DNA of 64,000 nucleotides from Acidithiobacillus sp. AMEEHan (GTDB lineage: Bacteria; Pseudomonadota; Gammaproteobacteria; Acidithiobacillales; Acidithiobacillaceae). Shown here in pieces: positions 26,544 to 35,718 of this stretch (positions within the stretch are counted from its first letter, which is position 1; each line of letters starts with the position of its first letter). The notes below the pieces were generated by a model, which ran no database searches, had not been told where the DNA came from, and worked only from the letters and a program-made list of their open reading frames with translations. The stretch is from NCBI RefSeq assembly GCF_030996345.1, contig NZ_CP118747.1, positions 2,292,001 to 2,356,000 of the forward strand. The letters run 5' to 3'. A program made the position numbers and the translations under genes.

Positions 26544-26947
26544 CCTTCCGACCCCATCCCTTCCTGCGCCAGTTCTTCGATCACGACGGTGGCCATGGCA
26601 TATCGATGTTCATCCGTCAGACTCAACCACAGCCGCGGCTGCCGCGCACAGCGCGCCAGCTGTCGCTGCGCCGCGCCACACAAGATCAGCTGCGGGCGTC
26701 CGAGCGGATCGTGACCCACCTGGATCTCTCCCCAAGAGATGCCATAGCGCAGGCCAGTGCCCAACGCCTTCAGGGTCGCCTCTTTGGCGGCAAAACGGCG
26801 GGCGAGGAAGGCGGCACCCTGAGCCAGGGGAAATTCCCCGTATTCCTGCGCACCCAAGACCCGCTGCAGCAGCTTGTCGCCCCAGCGCTGCAAAAGCCCA
26901 CTCATGCGCTGGACGGAAACCAGGTCGGTACCCAGACCCACGATCAA
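26534..26947 (-). CDS. acpS: Holo-[acyl-carrier-protein] synthase
   Basis: 137 residues. TTG start ([15 protein letters not shown]) overlaps the pdxJ stop. It transfers phosphopantetheine from CoA to acyl carrier protein. The metal-binding Asp is in GTDLV and the second motif is [15 protein letters not shown], as in AcpS. Position after pdxJ matches the common era-recO-pdxJ-acpS order. Confidence 0.93.
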   Translation of the reverse strand: MIVGLGTDLVSVQRMSGLLQRWGDKLLQRVLGAQEYGEFPLAQGAAFLARRFAAKEATLKALGTGLRYGISWGEIQVGHDPLGRPQLILCGAAQRQLARCARQPRLWLSLTDEHRYAMATVVIEELAQEGMGSEGCG

Positions 26948-27669
26948 GAACGCGCCTGCCGCATCAAGCGTTTCATTTCCCGTACGGCGCTATCGAGACC
27001 ATGAAAAATCGCATGCGCGACGATGGCATGGCCGATATTGAGTTCGGCAATTTCAGGAATCGCCGCGACCGCTTGGACATTCGTGTAATCGAGCCCATGT
27101 CCGGCATTGACCTGCAAGCCGCAACTCTGGGCCAAACGCCCTGCCTCGCGGAGAAGATCCAATTGTTGCCGAACCTCAGTGCGCTCTTTGGCGTTGGCAT
27201 AGCTTCCCGTGTGCAGCTCGATAACCGGCGCACCGGTGGCCGCCGCCGCCTCGATCTGTCGCGGATCAGGGTCGATGAACAGCGACACCCGTACTCCCGC
27301 CCCTGCCAGACGCTCGCAGGCTGCTTGCACCCGCGCCCGTTGGCCAGCGACATCGAGCCCCCCTTCCGTAGTCAGCTCGGCGCGCCGCTCGGGCACCAGA
27401 CAGCAATCACTGGGTCGCAGGCGCTCAGCAATCGCAAGCACATCCTCATTGACCGCCATTTCGAGATTCAGACGCGTGCGTAGGGTTTGTTGCAAGAGCT
27501 CGACATCACGTTCCTGGATATGGCGGCGATCCTCCCGCAAATGCGCGGTAATGGCATCGGCACCGGCGCGTTCCGCAACAAAAGCCGCTTCCAGGGGGTC
27601 GGGATAGCGGGTTCCACGTGCCTGCCGCAGTGTCGCGACATGATCGATATTCACACCCAAAGCTATCAT
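26944..27669 (-). CDS. pdxJ: Pyridoxine 5'-phosphate synthase
   Basis: 241 residues, the TIM-barrel enzyme that closes the pyridoxine ring in the DXP-dependent vitamin B6 route. Motifs: [43 protein letters not shown] and [12 protein letters not shown]. Overlaps recO by 4 bp. Confidence 0.96.
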   Translation of the reverse strand: MIALGVNIDHVATLRQARGTRYPDPLEAAFVAERAGADAITAHLREDRRHIQERDVELLQQTLRTRLNLEMAVNEDVLAIAERLRPSDCCLVPERRAELTTEGGLDVAGQRARVQAACERLAGAGVRVSLFIDPDPRQIEAAAATGAPVIELHTGSYANAKERTEVRQQLDLLREAGRLAQSCGLQVNAGHGLDYTNVQAVAAIPEIAELNIGHAIVAHAIFHGLDSAVREMKRLMRQARS

Positions 27670-28400
27670 CTGCTTTCTGCGCCTCCCCTGCTGCTGCGCC
27701 TGCGCCGCAAGTATGCCGCAAGAAGGCGCCGACTCTCCAGTGTTCGCCCACCGAGGAGCTGATCGAGTTCCATGGCCAAATAGCTGCGTAATTCACCCCA
27801 CGCGCTGCGCTCCGGTGGCAACTGCAGATCCCCCCCTAGCCAGGTCAACGCCGCCGCGGAAACGGGCTGCGCCAAGGCAGGGGCATGCCGGGCACAGAAC
27901 ACCCCCTCTCCGGCCCGAGCGTAGGCGTTTGCTTCTTTTAGGAGAGCGCCGCATTGGGCGCAATGTATGACGTCTGCGGCCCAGCCAAGGGTTACCAGCA
28001 AACGCCGTTCAAAACGTCGCAGCAGCCAAAAATCCTCCGGCCTGGCGGCGAGCGCTTCTAAGATCTGGGAATATTCGACAAATAGTTCGTCCTGCGGATC
28101 CGCTCGCCCGGTCAGGCGCAGGAGAAGCTCGTTGAGATAGAACAGCAGCAGCGCCGGCACCGGGTGCTGCACGAGCCGGCCCGGGAGCTCTTCTGCGCTC
28201 TGGAGAACCGGAAGTTCACCTTGGCCAGCCCAACGCACCCAATAGGGGCGCCCGGCTTCCAGGCGGCCACGGCGCCGCTTACCCCGCGCCAAAACCCCCA
28301 GGCGTCCATGGTGTTCCGTAAACAGTTCGAGTACCAGACTGCCATCGCCAAACGGGTGAGAATGCAGTACCCAGGCCCGCTCTCCCTGGTTACGCTCCAT
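27666..28400 (-). CDS. recO: DNA repair protein RecO
   Basis: 244 residues. N-terminal OB fold ([32 protein letters not shown]) and a helical C-terminal domain with a Cys cluster (CAQCGALL ... GVFCARH). RecO anneals DNA and loads RecA together with RecR, encoded at 41905. The start overlaps era by 11 bp. Confidence 0.94.
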   Translation of the reverse strand: MERNQGERAWVLHSHPFGDGSLVLELFTEHHGRLGVLARGKRRRGRLEAGRPYWVRWAGQGELPVLQSAEELPGRLVQHPVPALLLFYLNELLLRLTGRADPQDELFVEYSQILEALAARPEDFWLLRRFERRLLVTLGWAADVIHCAQCGALLKEANAYARAGEGVFCARHAPALAQPVSAAALTWLGGDLQLPPERSAWGELRSYLAMELDQLLGGRTLESRRLLAAYLRRRRSSRGGAESR

Positions 28401-29310
28401 ATCCCATTTCGCGCAGGATACCCGGCTGCCGGTCCCAGTCTTCGCGTTCCTTCACCCATAGCCCCAGCCGCACCCGCGCCCCGGTCTGCTGCTCGATGCT
28501 TTCCCGCGCCCGCGTGCCAATGTGTTTGAGGCGCTGTCCCTTTTCCCCCAGCAGAATCGCCTTTTGCCCTGGCCGCCGACAGTAGATGGTCGCCTCGATT
28601 TCGTGCTTACCCTGCGGGCTGACCGCATATTTTTCGATGGCGACCGCAGTCTCGTAAGGGAGTTCAGCACTGAGCTGGCGAAAAATCTGTTCGCGTACCG
28701 CCTCGGCGGCCAGGAAACGCATCTGCCGATCCGTCACCTCATCTTCGTCATATTGGGCTGGCCCCTCCGGCAGGAGAGGAAGAATGACCCCTGCCAAACG
28801 TTCGACGTCATCCGGCCGGCGCGCACTCATCGGCAGGATCTGGGCAAAGCGCGCATGCCGGCTGAGCTCCTGTAGATAAGGCAGCAGACGTTCCTTCTGC
28901 GGCACCCGGTCGACCTTGTTGGCAACCAAAACCAGCGGCAGATCCCGTTGCTGCAGCCAGCGCAAGGCCTCGGCGTCGCCCGCCGTCCACAGCGGCGCCT
29001 CGACCACCAGAACTCCGAGGTTCGCAGCATCCAGAGCCGAGCGGGTGGCGCGCAGAATATGCCGATTGAGACTGCGGTATCCTTGATGCACACCGGGGGT
29101 GTCGAGGAACAGAATCTGCCCGTTGGGCCGGGTGTAGATGCCCAAGATCTGATCCCGGGTAGTCTGCGGGCGCGGGGCGGTGATACTGATTTTCTGGCCG
29201 ACCAAATGATTGAGTAAGGTGGACTTGCCGACGTTCGGCCGGCCAATCAGCGCGACGCTGCCACAGCGATGCGCTATGGAGAGGTCCTCAGACGGCATGA
29301 CGCTGCTCAT
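28390..29310 (-). CDS. era: GTPase Era
   Basis: 306 residues. GTPase with G1 GRPNVGKSTL, G3 DTPGVHQG and G4 NKVD, followed by a KH RNA-binding domain (EIEATIYCRRPGQKAILLGEKGQRLKHIG). Era assists 16S rRNA maturation. An internal ATG at 29298 could also serve as start. It overlaps the rnc end by 23 bp. Confidence 0.96.
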   Translation of the reverse strand: MSSVMPSEDLSIAHRCGSVALIGRPNVGKSTLLNHLVGQKISITAPRPQTTRDQILGIYTRPNGQILFLDTPGVHQGYRSLNRHILRATRSALDAANLGVLVVEAPLWTAGDAEALRWLQQRDLPLVLVANKVDRVPQKERLLPYLQELSRHARFAQILPMSARRPDDVERLAGVILPLLPEGPAQYDEDEVTDRQMRFLAAEAVREQIFRQLSAELPYETAVAIEKYAVSPQGKHEIEATIYCRRPGQKAILLGEKGQRLKHIGTRARESIEQQTGARVRLGLWVKEREDWDRQPGILREMGYGA

Positions 29311-29983
29311 GAAACCGGCTCTGCAGCTGTTCTAGCATCAGCTGCGCCGCCTGCTGTTCGGCCTTGCGCCGACTGCTGTCCTCGGCTTCCGTGGAAGGCA
29401 TCCCTTCGACAGTGCAGCGGGCGACGAAACGACGCTCGTGCGCCTGCCCTTTTTCTTCCACCAGTTCATAGAAGGGTAAGGCCCGCCCCTTGCCCTGCAA
29501 CAGTTCCTGCAGGCGCGTCTTGGGATCACGCAATTCCTCTGCTCCCAGCGCATCGGTAATCAGGGGCACGATGAGATGATCGACAATGGCTTCCGCGGCG
29601 CCAAAACCGCCATCCAGATAGGCAGCACCAATGATGGCCTCTACCGCGTCGGCACGAATGGAGGCGCGACGCGCACCACCACTACGCATCTCTCCTGCCC
29701 CGAGAATCAGGACATCAGCGACACTGATGGTTTCCGCTATCTGCGCCAGGGTTTCCTCCCGCACCAGACGCGCCCGCATGCGCGAGAGATCGCCCTCACT
29801 CACCTTGGCAAAACGCTCGTAGAGCCGCGCTGCAACGATAAAATTGAGCGCGGCATCGCCCAAAAACTCCAGCCGCTCGTTGTGTGTGGCGGCGGCACTA
29901 CGATGCGTTAGCGCCTGACGCAATAGAGCGAGGTTCTGGAAGCGATAGGCAATATGGTCTTGCAGTCGGTCTAGCGTATTCAT
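29288..29983 (-). CDS. rnc: Ribonuclease III
   Basis: 231 residues. The signature ERLEFLGDAALNFIV carries the catalytic acidic residues, and a double-stranded RNA-binding domain follows (DPKTRLQELLQGKGRALPFYELVEEKG). It processes rRNA precursors. The lepB gene usually upstream is absent; the HlyD-like efflux gene lies 53 bp upstream instead. Confidence 0.96.
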   Translation of the reverse strand: MNTLDRLQDHIAYRFQNLALLRQALTHRSAAATHNERLEFLGDAALNFIVAARLYERFAKVSEGDLSRMRARLVREETLAQIAETISVADVLILGAGEMRSGGARRASIRADAVEAIIGAAYLDGGFGAAEAIVDHLIVPLITDALGAEELRDPKTRLQELLQGKGRALPFYELVEEKGQAHERRFVARCTVEGMPSTEAEDSSRRKAEQQAAQLMLEQLQSRFHEQRHAV

Positions 29984-30036
29984 GTGCCAAGTATACCTGC
30001 AGCTTCAGAAAAGCGGGAGATGGGAATCCAATATCG

Positions 30037-30906
30037 TCATGTGGACTGCCTTTTCTCCACCACGACCGAACAGATCATCCCTGCCGTCAGCGGCAAATCC
30101 CGCGGCTTTTGGAGCAAGCGGATCCGTACTGGGATACGCGCCGGCAGCCGCACCCAATTGAAACTCGCCCGCACATCTGCCTCTAGACGCTCGCCGGTGT
30201 GACTTTCGCGATCGGTGATGGCGGGCGCGATACCCTCCACTACCCCTGGCAGACTATGTCGCGCCCCCAATAGGGTGACCCTTGCCTTGTCGCCGACATG
30301 GACCCCAGTCAGACGGGTCTGCTCCATATAGGCATCCACCCAGTAATCGTCAGACTCCACCAGCGCGAGCAACGGCTTGCCGGTCTGTGCATAGTCTCCA
30401 ACCCGCAAACGGAGATGGGTAATGGTTCCCGCTACCGGCGCCCGCACCGTCGTCCGCGACAGGTCATATTCGGCCAAGTGCAGACGCGCACGGGCGGCCG
30501 CCAATTGTGCCTGCGCGGTACGCACCGCAAGCAGGGCATCGGCGCGCGCCTCTGCGGATACGACATCCGCCGGCAGGTCGGCACGTCGCGCCGCCTGTTC
30601 CTTGCGCAGAGCGAGTTGGGCGCTGGCTTCCGCCAATGCTGCGCGCGCGTTGGCCAAGGCAAGCTGGTAGCGCCGCGGATCGATGCGAAACAGAACTTGT
30701 CCGGCCCGAACCGGCGCATTATCTGCAACTGCAAGATCCACCACGCGGCCGCTGACATCGGCATTGACTTCCACGATCTGCGCCTGCACGACGGCATCTC
30801 GGGTCCACGGACCGTCCATGTAGGCGTGCCAGAGGCGCCAACCCAGCCATCCCGCTAGAAGCAGCACCACCACGGTCACCAAGACACGCAACAGGCGACG
30901 CATCAT
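30037..30906 (-). CDS. HlyD/AaeA-type efflux adaptor
   Basis: 289 residues from ATG 30906, overlapping the DUF1656 stop by 4 bp. One N-terminal membrane helix (LLRVLVTVVVLLLAGWLGW) is followed by lipoyl halves (EVNADVSGRVVDLAVADNAPVRAGQVL; TVRAPVAGTITHLRLRVGDYAQ) around a short Ala/Arg-rich coiled coil. It would connect the FUSC pump to the NodT-type channel of the same cluster. The AaeAB system of E. coli, which exports aromatic carboxylic acids, is the closest known plan. Confidence 0.88.
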   Translation of the reverse strand: MMRRLLRVLVTVVVLLLAGWLGWRLWHAYMDGPWTRDAVVQAQIVEVNADVSGRVVDLAVADNAPVRAGQVLFRIDPRRYQLALANARAALAEASAQLALRKEQAARRADLPADVVSAEARADALLAVRTAQAQLAAARARLHLAEYDLSRTTVRAPVAGTITHLRLRVGDYAQTGKPLLALVESDDYWVDAYMEQTRLTGVHVGDKARVTLLGARHSLPGVVEGIAPAITDRESHTGERLEADVRASFNWVRLPARIPVRIRLLQKPRDLPLTAGMICSVVVEKRQST

Positions 30907-31103
30907 CCATATACTCCCAGGCCCAAAAGAGAAAAGACACAAACAAATAGCGCAAGGCGGAACAGTGCCGGGTGCCAAACCCAGCGATCGAGATTCCAAC
31001 GACTCGTCAGTTTATCGGCGATCAGATAGAAAACGACCGAAACGGCAAAAATTGGCAGAAGGGTGGGAACAACCGCGCCAAAAACAGTGATCTCAACCGG
31101 CAT
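30903..31103 (-). CDS. DUF1656 (AaeX-like) small membrane protein
   Basis: 66 residues with two membrane helices (VPTLLPIFAVSVVFYLIADKL and the C-terminal ALFRLALFVCVFSLLGLGV). Small proteins of this type routinely sit between the FUSC pump and adaptor genes of Aae-like systems. It overlaps both neighbours by 4-11 bp. Its role in the pump is not known. Confidence 0.85.
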   Translation of the reverse strand: MPVEITVFGAVVPTLLPIFAVSVVFYLIADKLTSRWNLDRWVWHPALFRLALFVCVFSLLGLGVYG

Positions 31104-33276
31104 CTTGCAGCTCTAGCGCCTGGGAAAGGCGTCGGGAGACGCTGGCGATCACGTGCACATAGACGCGAAACAGCGCGTCCGGAGGCAAGATCGGATGCAG
31201 TGCAGGGTCAAGCCTCTCCTCGGGAAGATGCTGTACCGCATCCAGTGTGGCGCGCAGTCGCCGTCGATCTTCCCCGCTCATGGCCCCAGAGCGCCGCTCC
31301 TGAATGCTTTGCAGAAGAAGTTCCACATAGTCCCGCGCATAAATTTGCAAGGGATTCCCCTCTGTATCTTCATTACGCGCATGCAACAAAATCCGTAGCT
31401 GCAAGATACCTTCTGCCAGTTCGTCCAGGCGCATGGCCTCGCGCAGCACCTGGGCGTCGCCCTGTTCTTGGGGTGTCAAGGCAGCAGCGAGCAGACGCAG
31501 ATATTCCCGACTTTCCGCGGCATAGCGATTCCGCAGATTGCCCAGAGGTGCCTTCGCCACGGCACGTACCAGAGCCCGAAAGCGCTCGAGCAGACGGCGA
31601 CGTTCCCAGTGATTTCCCGGCGGGAAGATCAGAAAGAAGGCGATGCCCACTAGGAACACCGCTATCAGCTCGGCAAAGCCCGAATTGAGCATGTTGAGGT
31701 AGGAAAATGAATGAGGATTATCTGGGACCGCCAATTGTGGGAAGAAAATGCCAAAACCGGCGGCGGTACCCGCCCAGCGACCATACGTCAGCAGCCACGG
31801 TGAAAGCAGAAAAAATGGGAATAGCGCCAGCGCAAGCATGAGAAATCCCTGGAGACGAGGCAGAAATTCCAGAGAAAACAGCAGAGCCGCCAGAAAGGCA
31901 AGAACAATCCCGAACCCCATTTGCCGCGCTGAGGCTACCGGATTGGGAAAGGTGGAAAAAAGTGCGACCAGCACCACCGCGATGATCAACGCCGATGGCC
32001 CCGACGGCCACGCCGTCCACAGCCAAAAACAGGAAACGATGGCGACCACCAAGATACTGCGCAGCGCTCCACTGAGAGGTTGTATGATCTCGGTCGGCGG
32101 ACGACTAAAGGAGGCCCGCCATCGCCTATCGCGCACCTCATCGATGGTCATTGGCAACGGCAGCGGCGCCATCTGCTCCTGTGGATGCAGCAACCGATGA
32201 TAACTGTCGAGATAACGCCGAAACTCCGCCAAATAGCGGGTCAGCAGTAGAATGAGACTATCCAGTGCCAAGGCCTGCGCGGCATCGAGGCGCGGGTGCA
32301 GCCTCTCGCGCAGTGCCGTTAGCTGTTCTATGACTTTGTCCTGCACGCTTTGCAGGTGAATGCGGGCCTGGGCACTGTTGCCAGCCTGAATGGTCTGTCG
32401 CAGCTCTTCCAGTTTACTGCGCAATTGCTCCAACAGCTCTTGGCTGGCCTCCTGCACCGGGGTTAAAGCGGGGCGGCGTAGACGCCGGATATGACTGTTG
32501 AGTAGATGGAGGGTACCTGAAGCGAACATCATGTCGGCAATCATCTCGCCGACCCGCTCATTGTGACGGCGTCCTGCCGCGCTCTCGAAGAAGGAACCCG
32601 AGCGGTAATTGTCGAGTTGCAGAGTTTCCTGAATGGCAGCGAGGTGGAGGACAATCCAGTCTGCGCGCGGGACGCCCCCATTGAGTACCCGCAAGGAATT
32701 ACCGAGAAAATGTTCCAATCTGCTTTGGGCAGTGCTTTGCAAAAGCTCACCCAAAGATTGGGGAAAGACTACTGCACTCACCGACGATGCCACCAGGATA
32801 CCCAACATGACATCGCTGAGACGGGCAATGCCAATCTCCACCGCGTGCCCCGGGTCGAGGGCGGCAGGTATCCCGACCAAGGCCGCGGTGTAGCCGGCGA
32901 GTACAAAGGCATAGGCCTGAAAATTGCGGAAATAGCGCGCGCCCGCCGTACAAAAGCCGATCCACAGGGCCATGCCGGCGAGGAAACCGATACCCGCATC
33001 CGGGAACAGCGCCACTAGAAGCAGTGCAACGATACTGCCGATGATGGTCCCGATAGCGCGATAGAAACTCTTGGCAAGCACCATCCCATTGCGGGATTGC
33101 ATGACGATAAAAACGGTGATGACCACCGTACTCGGTGAATCGAGCTGAAAGCGATAGGCTAGCCACAGAGCTAGCAGAGCCGCCAGTGCCGTCTTGCCCA
33201 AAAACAGCCAATTTTGCAGGTCTTGGCGGTAAAAATCTCGCCAGAACCGGTACTGGGCAGCAAGAGAACTAGCCAT
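31093..33276 (-). CDS. FUSC-family (AaeB-like) efflux transporter
   Basis: 727 residues with two bundles of membrane helices (about residues 25-180 and 400-560), each followed by a soluble domain. This is the duplicated plan of FUSC proteins. Typical stretches are TVVITVFIVMQSRNGMVLAKSFYRAIGTIIGS and the second copy SALIIAVVLVALFSTFPNPVASARQMGFG. It probably exports aromatic or other organic acids across the inner membrane, useful at acidic pH where organic acids are toxic. The substrate is inferred only from the family. Confidence 0.88.
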   Translation of the reverse strand: MASSLAAQYRFWRDFYRQDLQNWLFLGKTALAALLALWLAYRFQLDSPSTVVITVFIVMQSRNGMVLAKSFYRAIGTIIGSIVALLLVALFPDAGIGFLAGMALWIGFCTAGARYFRNFQAYAFVLAGYTAALVGIPAALDPGHAVEIGIARLSDVMLGILVASSVSAVVFPQSLGELLQSTAQSRLEHFLGNSLRVLNGGVPRADWIVLHLAAIQETLQLDNYRSGSFFESAAGRRHNERVGEMIADMMFASGTLHLLNSHIRRLRRPALTPVQEASQELLEQLRSKLEELRQTIQAGNSAQARIHLQSVQDKVIEQLTALRERLHPRLDAAQALALDSLILLLTRYLAEFRRYLDSYHRLLHPQEQMAPLPLPMTIDEVRDRRWRASFSRPPTEIIQPLSGALRSILVVAIVSCFWLWTAWPSGPSALIIAVVLVALFSTFPNPVASARQMGFGIVLAFLAALLFSLEFLPRLQGFLMLALALFPFFLLSPWLLTYGRWAGTAAGFGIFFPQLAVPDNPHSFSYLNMLNSGFAELIAVFLVGIAFFLIFPPGNHWERRRLLERFRALVRAVAKAPLGNLRNRYAAESREYLRLLAAALTPQEQGDAQVLREAMRLDELAEGILQLRILLHARNEDTEGNPLQIYARDYVELLLQSIQERRSGAMSGEDRRRLRATLDAVQHLPEERLDPALHPILPPDALFRVYVHVIASVSRRLSQALELQDAG

Positions 33277-34720
33277 GGCCAGCCGACGTCCCAGGCCAAG
33301 TCTGCATTACCACCCGCCCTCCCAAAGCAGCGTAGAGACCGACGAGAGTCTGTTCGGCATGGGTATCCAAGCGCAAACGCTCCAGTCGGTTTTCAATCAG
33401 GGGGATCTGTGCCTCCAGCGCTGGCAGTGCATTGCTCAGCCCCGCCTGGTAGCGCTGCTGTTGCAATCGTGCGCTATGTTCCAGAATGGCTTCCCGGTGT
33501 TGCAGGCTGGCACGTTCCTGCGCCGCGGCCTGCAGAGTCGTCAAATCACCGGCCACCTGTTGCAAGGCCTGTAGTAGGGTCTTGCGATACTGCGCCAGAG
33601 TAAGATCGTAGTTTGCCTTGCTGGCGTCAAAATTGCCGCGCAGGCGTCCGCCCGAAAAAATCGGCAGGCTGATTGCTGGCCCGATTCCGGCCTGCAAGGA
33701 ACCAGGGTGCAAAAAGGTGAACAAGCCACCAGCGGCGGCCAGCCCCCCGGCAAAGGCGACGAGATTGATGTTGGGGTAGTAGGCATCGCGCGCCACTTGA
33801 ATGGCCGCTGCAGCGGCCTCGATCGCATTCCGTTGTGCCACAACATCCGGCCGCGCTCCCACCCACGCTGCCGGCACCTGCGTCGGACTTCGCCAATGCG
33901 GCTGGATCAATGACTGTGGGTCAGGATCCCGCAGCGCTGTCGGCAGACGAGTTCCCTGCCCACAGAGTATGGCGAGGGCCTCGCGGTTCTGCTCGCGCTG
34001 TGCCCCTTCGGCTTCAATCTCTCGTTGTAGACGCGAAAGCCGAGCAGCATTTTCCAGCGCTAACAGGGAATTACTCAGACCATGTTGCTCCCGCTGCTCT
34101 TCGATGCTTTCGATCTGTTGCAATATCCTCTGTTCCGCATGCAGTTGCGCAAGGGCTGCAGCGTTACCGGCAATCGCCAGCAGCTGCTGCAGCACCGCAG
34201 CCTCCAGCACCAGGGTCGCCGCCTTTTGCTTCTGCTGCATCATCAGAAGCTGTAATTGCGCCTCATGTACCCGCTCCTGCTCTTTGCCCCAGAGATCGAA
34301 GTGGTAGGAGAAATCCAGTTTCAAGGCATTATTCCAGGAGCTTTCTCCGGCATAAGGGGGCAGATAGAACTGATTTTGCGTCCAGCGACTCACCCCGATA
34401 TGACCGGCCAGATCGGCCTGCGGCGAGAGCTTCGCGCCAGCGCTACGCAGGCTCGCAGCTGCCAACCGGACCCGCGCCTCGGCCTCTTCCAGATCTGGAT
34501 TGTTGCGTAAAGCAAGACGCAGAATCTCCTGCTGGCGTTCATTGAGCAAGGCTTGCCACCAATCCGCTTTGGCTGGCTGAGTCGCACCAGTCAGCACCAG
34601 CCCCTTGCTGAGCTGCAAGTCCTGCAATTTGGTGGGCGCCGCAAGCTGAGGCATCTTTGGAGCACAGCCGGTGAAGGCAGCCAGTACCACGAAGCAAGCG
34701 ATAATCCGCCAGGACCTCAC
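33269..34720 (-). CDS. NodT-type outer-membrane efflux lipoprotein
   Basis: 483 residues. GTG 34720 is chosen because GGAGG lies five bases upstream; GTG 34732 would place that site inside the gene. The signal ends in a lipobox (LAAFTGCAP). Two outer-membrane efflux repeats follow, with WWQALLNERQQEILRLALRNNPDLEEAEARV and the matching second half. It supplies the outer-membrane exit duct for the AaeAB-like system and overlaps the FUSC gene by 8 bp. Confidence 0.9.
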   Translation of the reverse strand: MRSWRIIACFVVLAAFTGCAPKMPQLAAPTKLQDLQLSKGLVLTGATQPAKADWWQALLNERQQEILRLALRNNPDLEEAEARVRLAAASLRSAGAKLSPQADLAGHIGVSRWTQNQFYLPPYAGESSWNNALKLDFSYHFDLWGKEQERVHEAQLQLLMMQQKQKAATLVLEAAVLQQLLAIAGNAAALAQLHAEQRILQQIESIEEQREQHGLSNSLLALENAARLSRLQREIEAEGAQREQNREALAILCGQGTRLPTALRDPDPQSLIQPHWRSPTQVPAAWVGARPDVVAQRNAIEAAAAAIQVARDAYYPNINLVAFAGGLAAAGGLFTFLHPGSLQAGIGPAISLPIFSGGRLRGNFDASKANYDLTLAQYRKTLLQALQQVAGDLTTLQAAAQERASLQHREAILEHSARLQQQRYQAGLSNALPALEAQIPLIENRLERLRLDTHAEQTLVGLYAALGGRVVMQTWPGTSAGHG

Positions 34721-34759
34721 GTATCCCTCCACTGCCTCAGTCAGAGCGTTATCATGACG

Positions 34760-35701
34760 TCACCCTGTCATGCCCTGCAGACGCTCCCGGAGCTCGGCTA
34801 CCACCTGCGCCACTTGCACACCGTCTGCGGAGGACAGACGCCAGTCGGTTTCCTCAGCGCGAAACCAGGTTTCCTGCCGCTTGGCCAGCTGCCGGGTGGC
34901 ATAGAGAGCGGCCTGTTCCGCCTCGGGCAGGGAGTACTCGCCACGCAACCAAGCGAATAGTTGGCGGTAGCCCACCGAGCGACAGGCCGGATAATCTTCC
35001 AACCCGTAGCGCCCGAAGAGAGCCTCGGCCTCCTCGCGGAAACCCGCAGCATACATCGCTTGCAGGCGTGCAGCGATACGCGCATGCAGTTCTGCCCGCG
35101 GGGGCTGCAGGACGATCTTCCAAAGCGGTCCGGGCAGTCCCCCTTGCCAGGGTTCGCTCGTCTTACCCTGGGCCAGCAGTTCGAGGGCGCGCTGTATCCG
35201 TTGAGCGTCGTGGGGATGGATCGCGGCTGCCCGATCCGGCGCCTTCTCTGCCAGTTGCCGATGCAGGGCCGGCCAGCCATCCCGCGCGGCCTTTTCCTGC
35301 AACTGCTGGCGCAAGCGCGGGTCGGCGGCTGGCAGCTCGGCTATGCCACGTTCCAGCGCGCGAAAATATAGACCAGTACCGCCAACCAATAGAGGGATCT
35401 GTCTGGCGGCACGGGCCGCAGTGATTTCCGCCCGGGCGTCCCGAGCAAAATCGCCGGCCGAGTAGATCTCTTCCGGTTCGCGGATATCGATCAGGGCGTG
35501 GGGATAGCGGGCCTGGAGCGCAACATCGGGCTTGGCGCTGCCCAGATCAAAATGACGATAGATGGCCAGCGAATCGACACTGATGAGGCGGATGGGAAAG
35601 CAATCTGCCAGACGCAGGGCGAGAGCCGTCTTGCCACTCGCCGTCGGCCCCTGCAGGAAGAGGGTTGGCAGGGGGGATGTCTCGGTATCCGGAAAATCCA
35701 T
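34760..35701 (-). CDS. miaA: tRNA dimethylallyltransferase
   Basis: 313 residues from ATG 35701. Adds dimethylallyl to A37 of tRNAs reading U-first codons. P-loop GPTASGKTALAL, then DSLAIYRHFDLGSAKP and LVGGTGLYFRALERG. The active-site wording DSLAIYR differs from the more usual DSxQVYR, including loss of the Gln. It follows mutL closely, a common pairing. Confidence 0.94.
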   Translation of the reverse strand: MDFPDTETSPLPTLFLQGPTASGKTALALRLADCFPIRLISVDSLAIYRHFDLGSAKPDVALQARYPHALIDIREPEEIYSAGDFARDARAEITAARAARQIPLLVGGTGLYFRALERGIAELPAADPRLRQQLQEKAARDGWPALHRQLAEKAPDRAAAIHPHDAQRIQRALELLAQGKTSEPWQGGLPGPLWKIVLQPPRAELHARIAARLQAMYAAGFREEAEALFGRYGLEDYPACRSVGYRQLFAWLRGEYSLPEAEQAALYATRQLAKRQETWFRAEETDWRLSSADGVQVAQVVAELRERLQGMTG

Positions 35702-35718
35702 ATTCCCAAGAGCGACGT

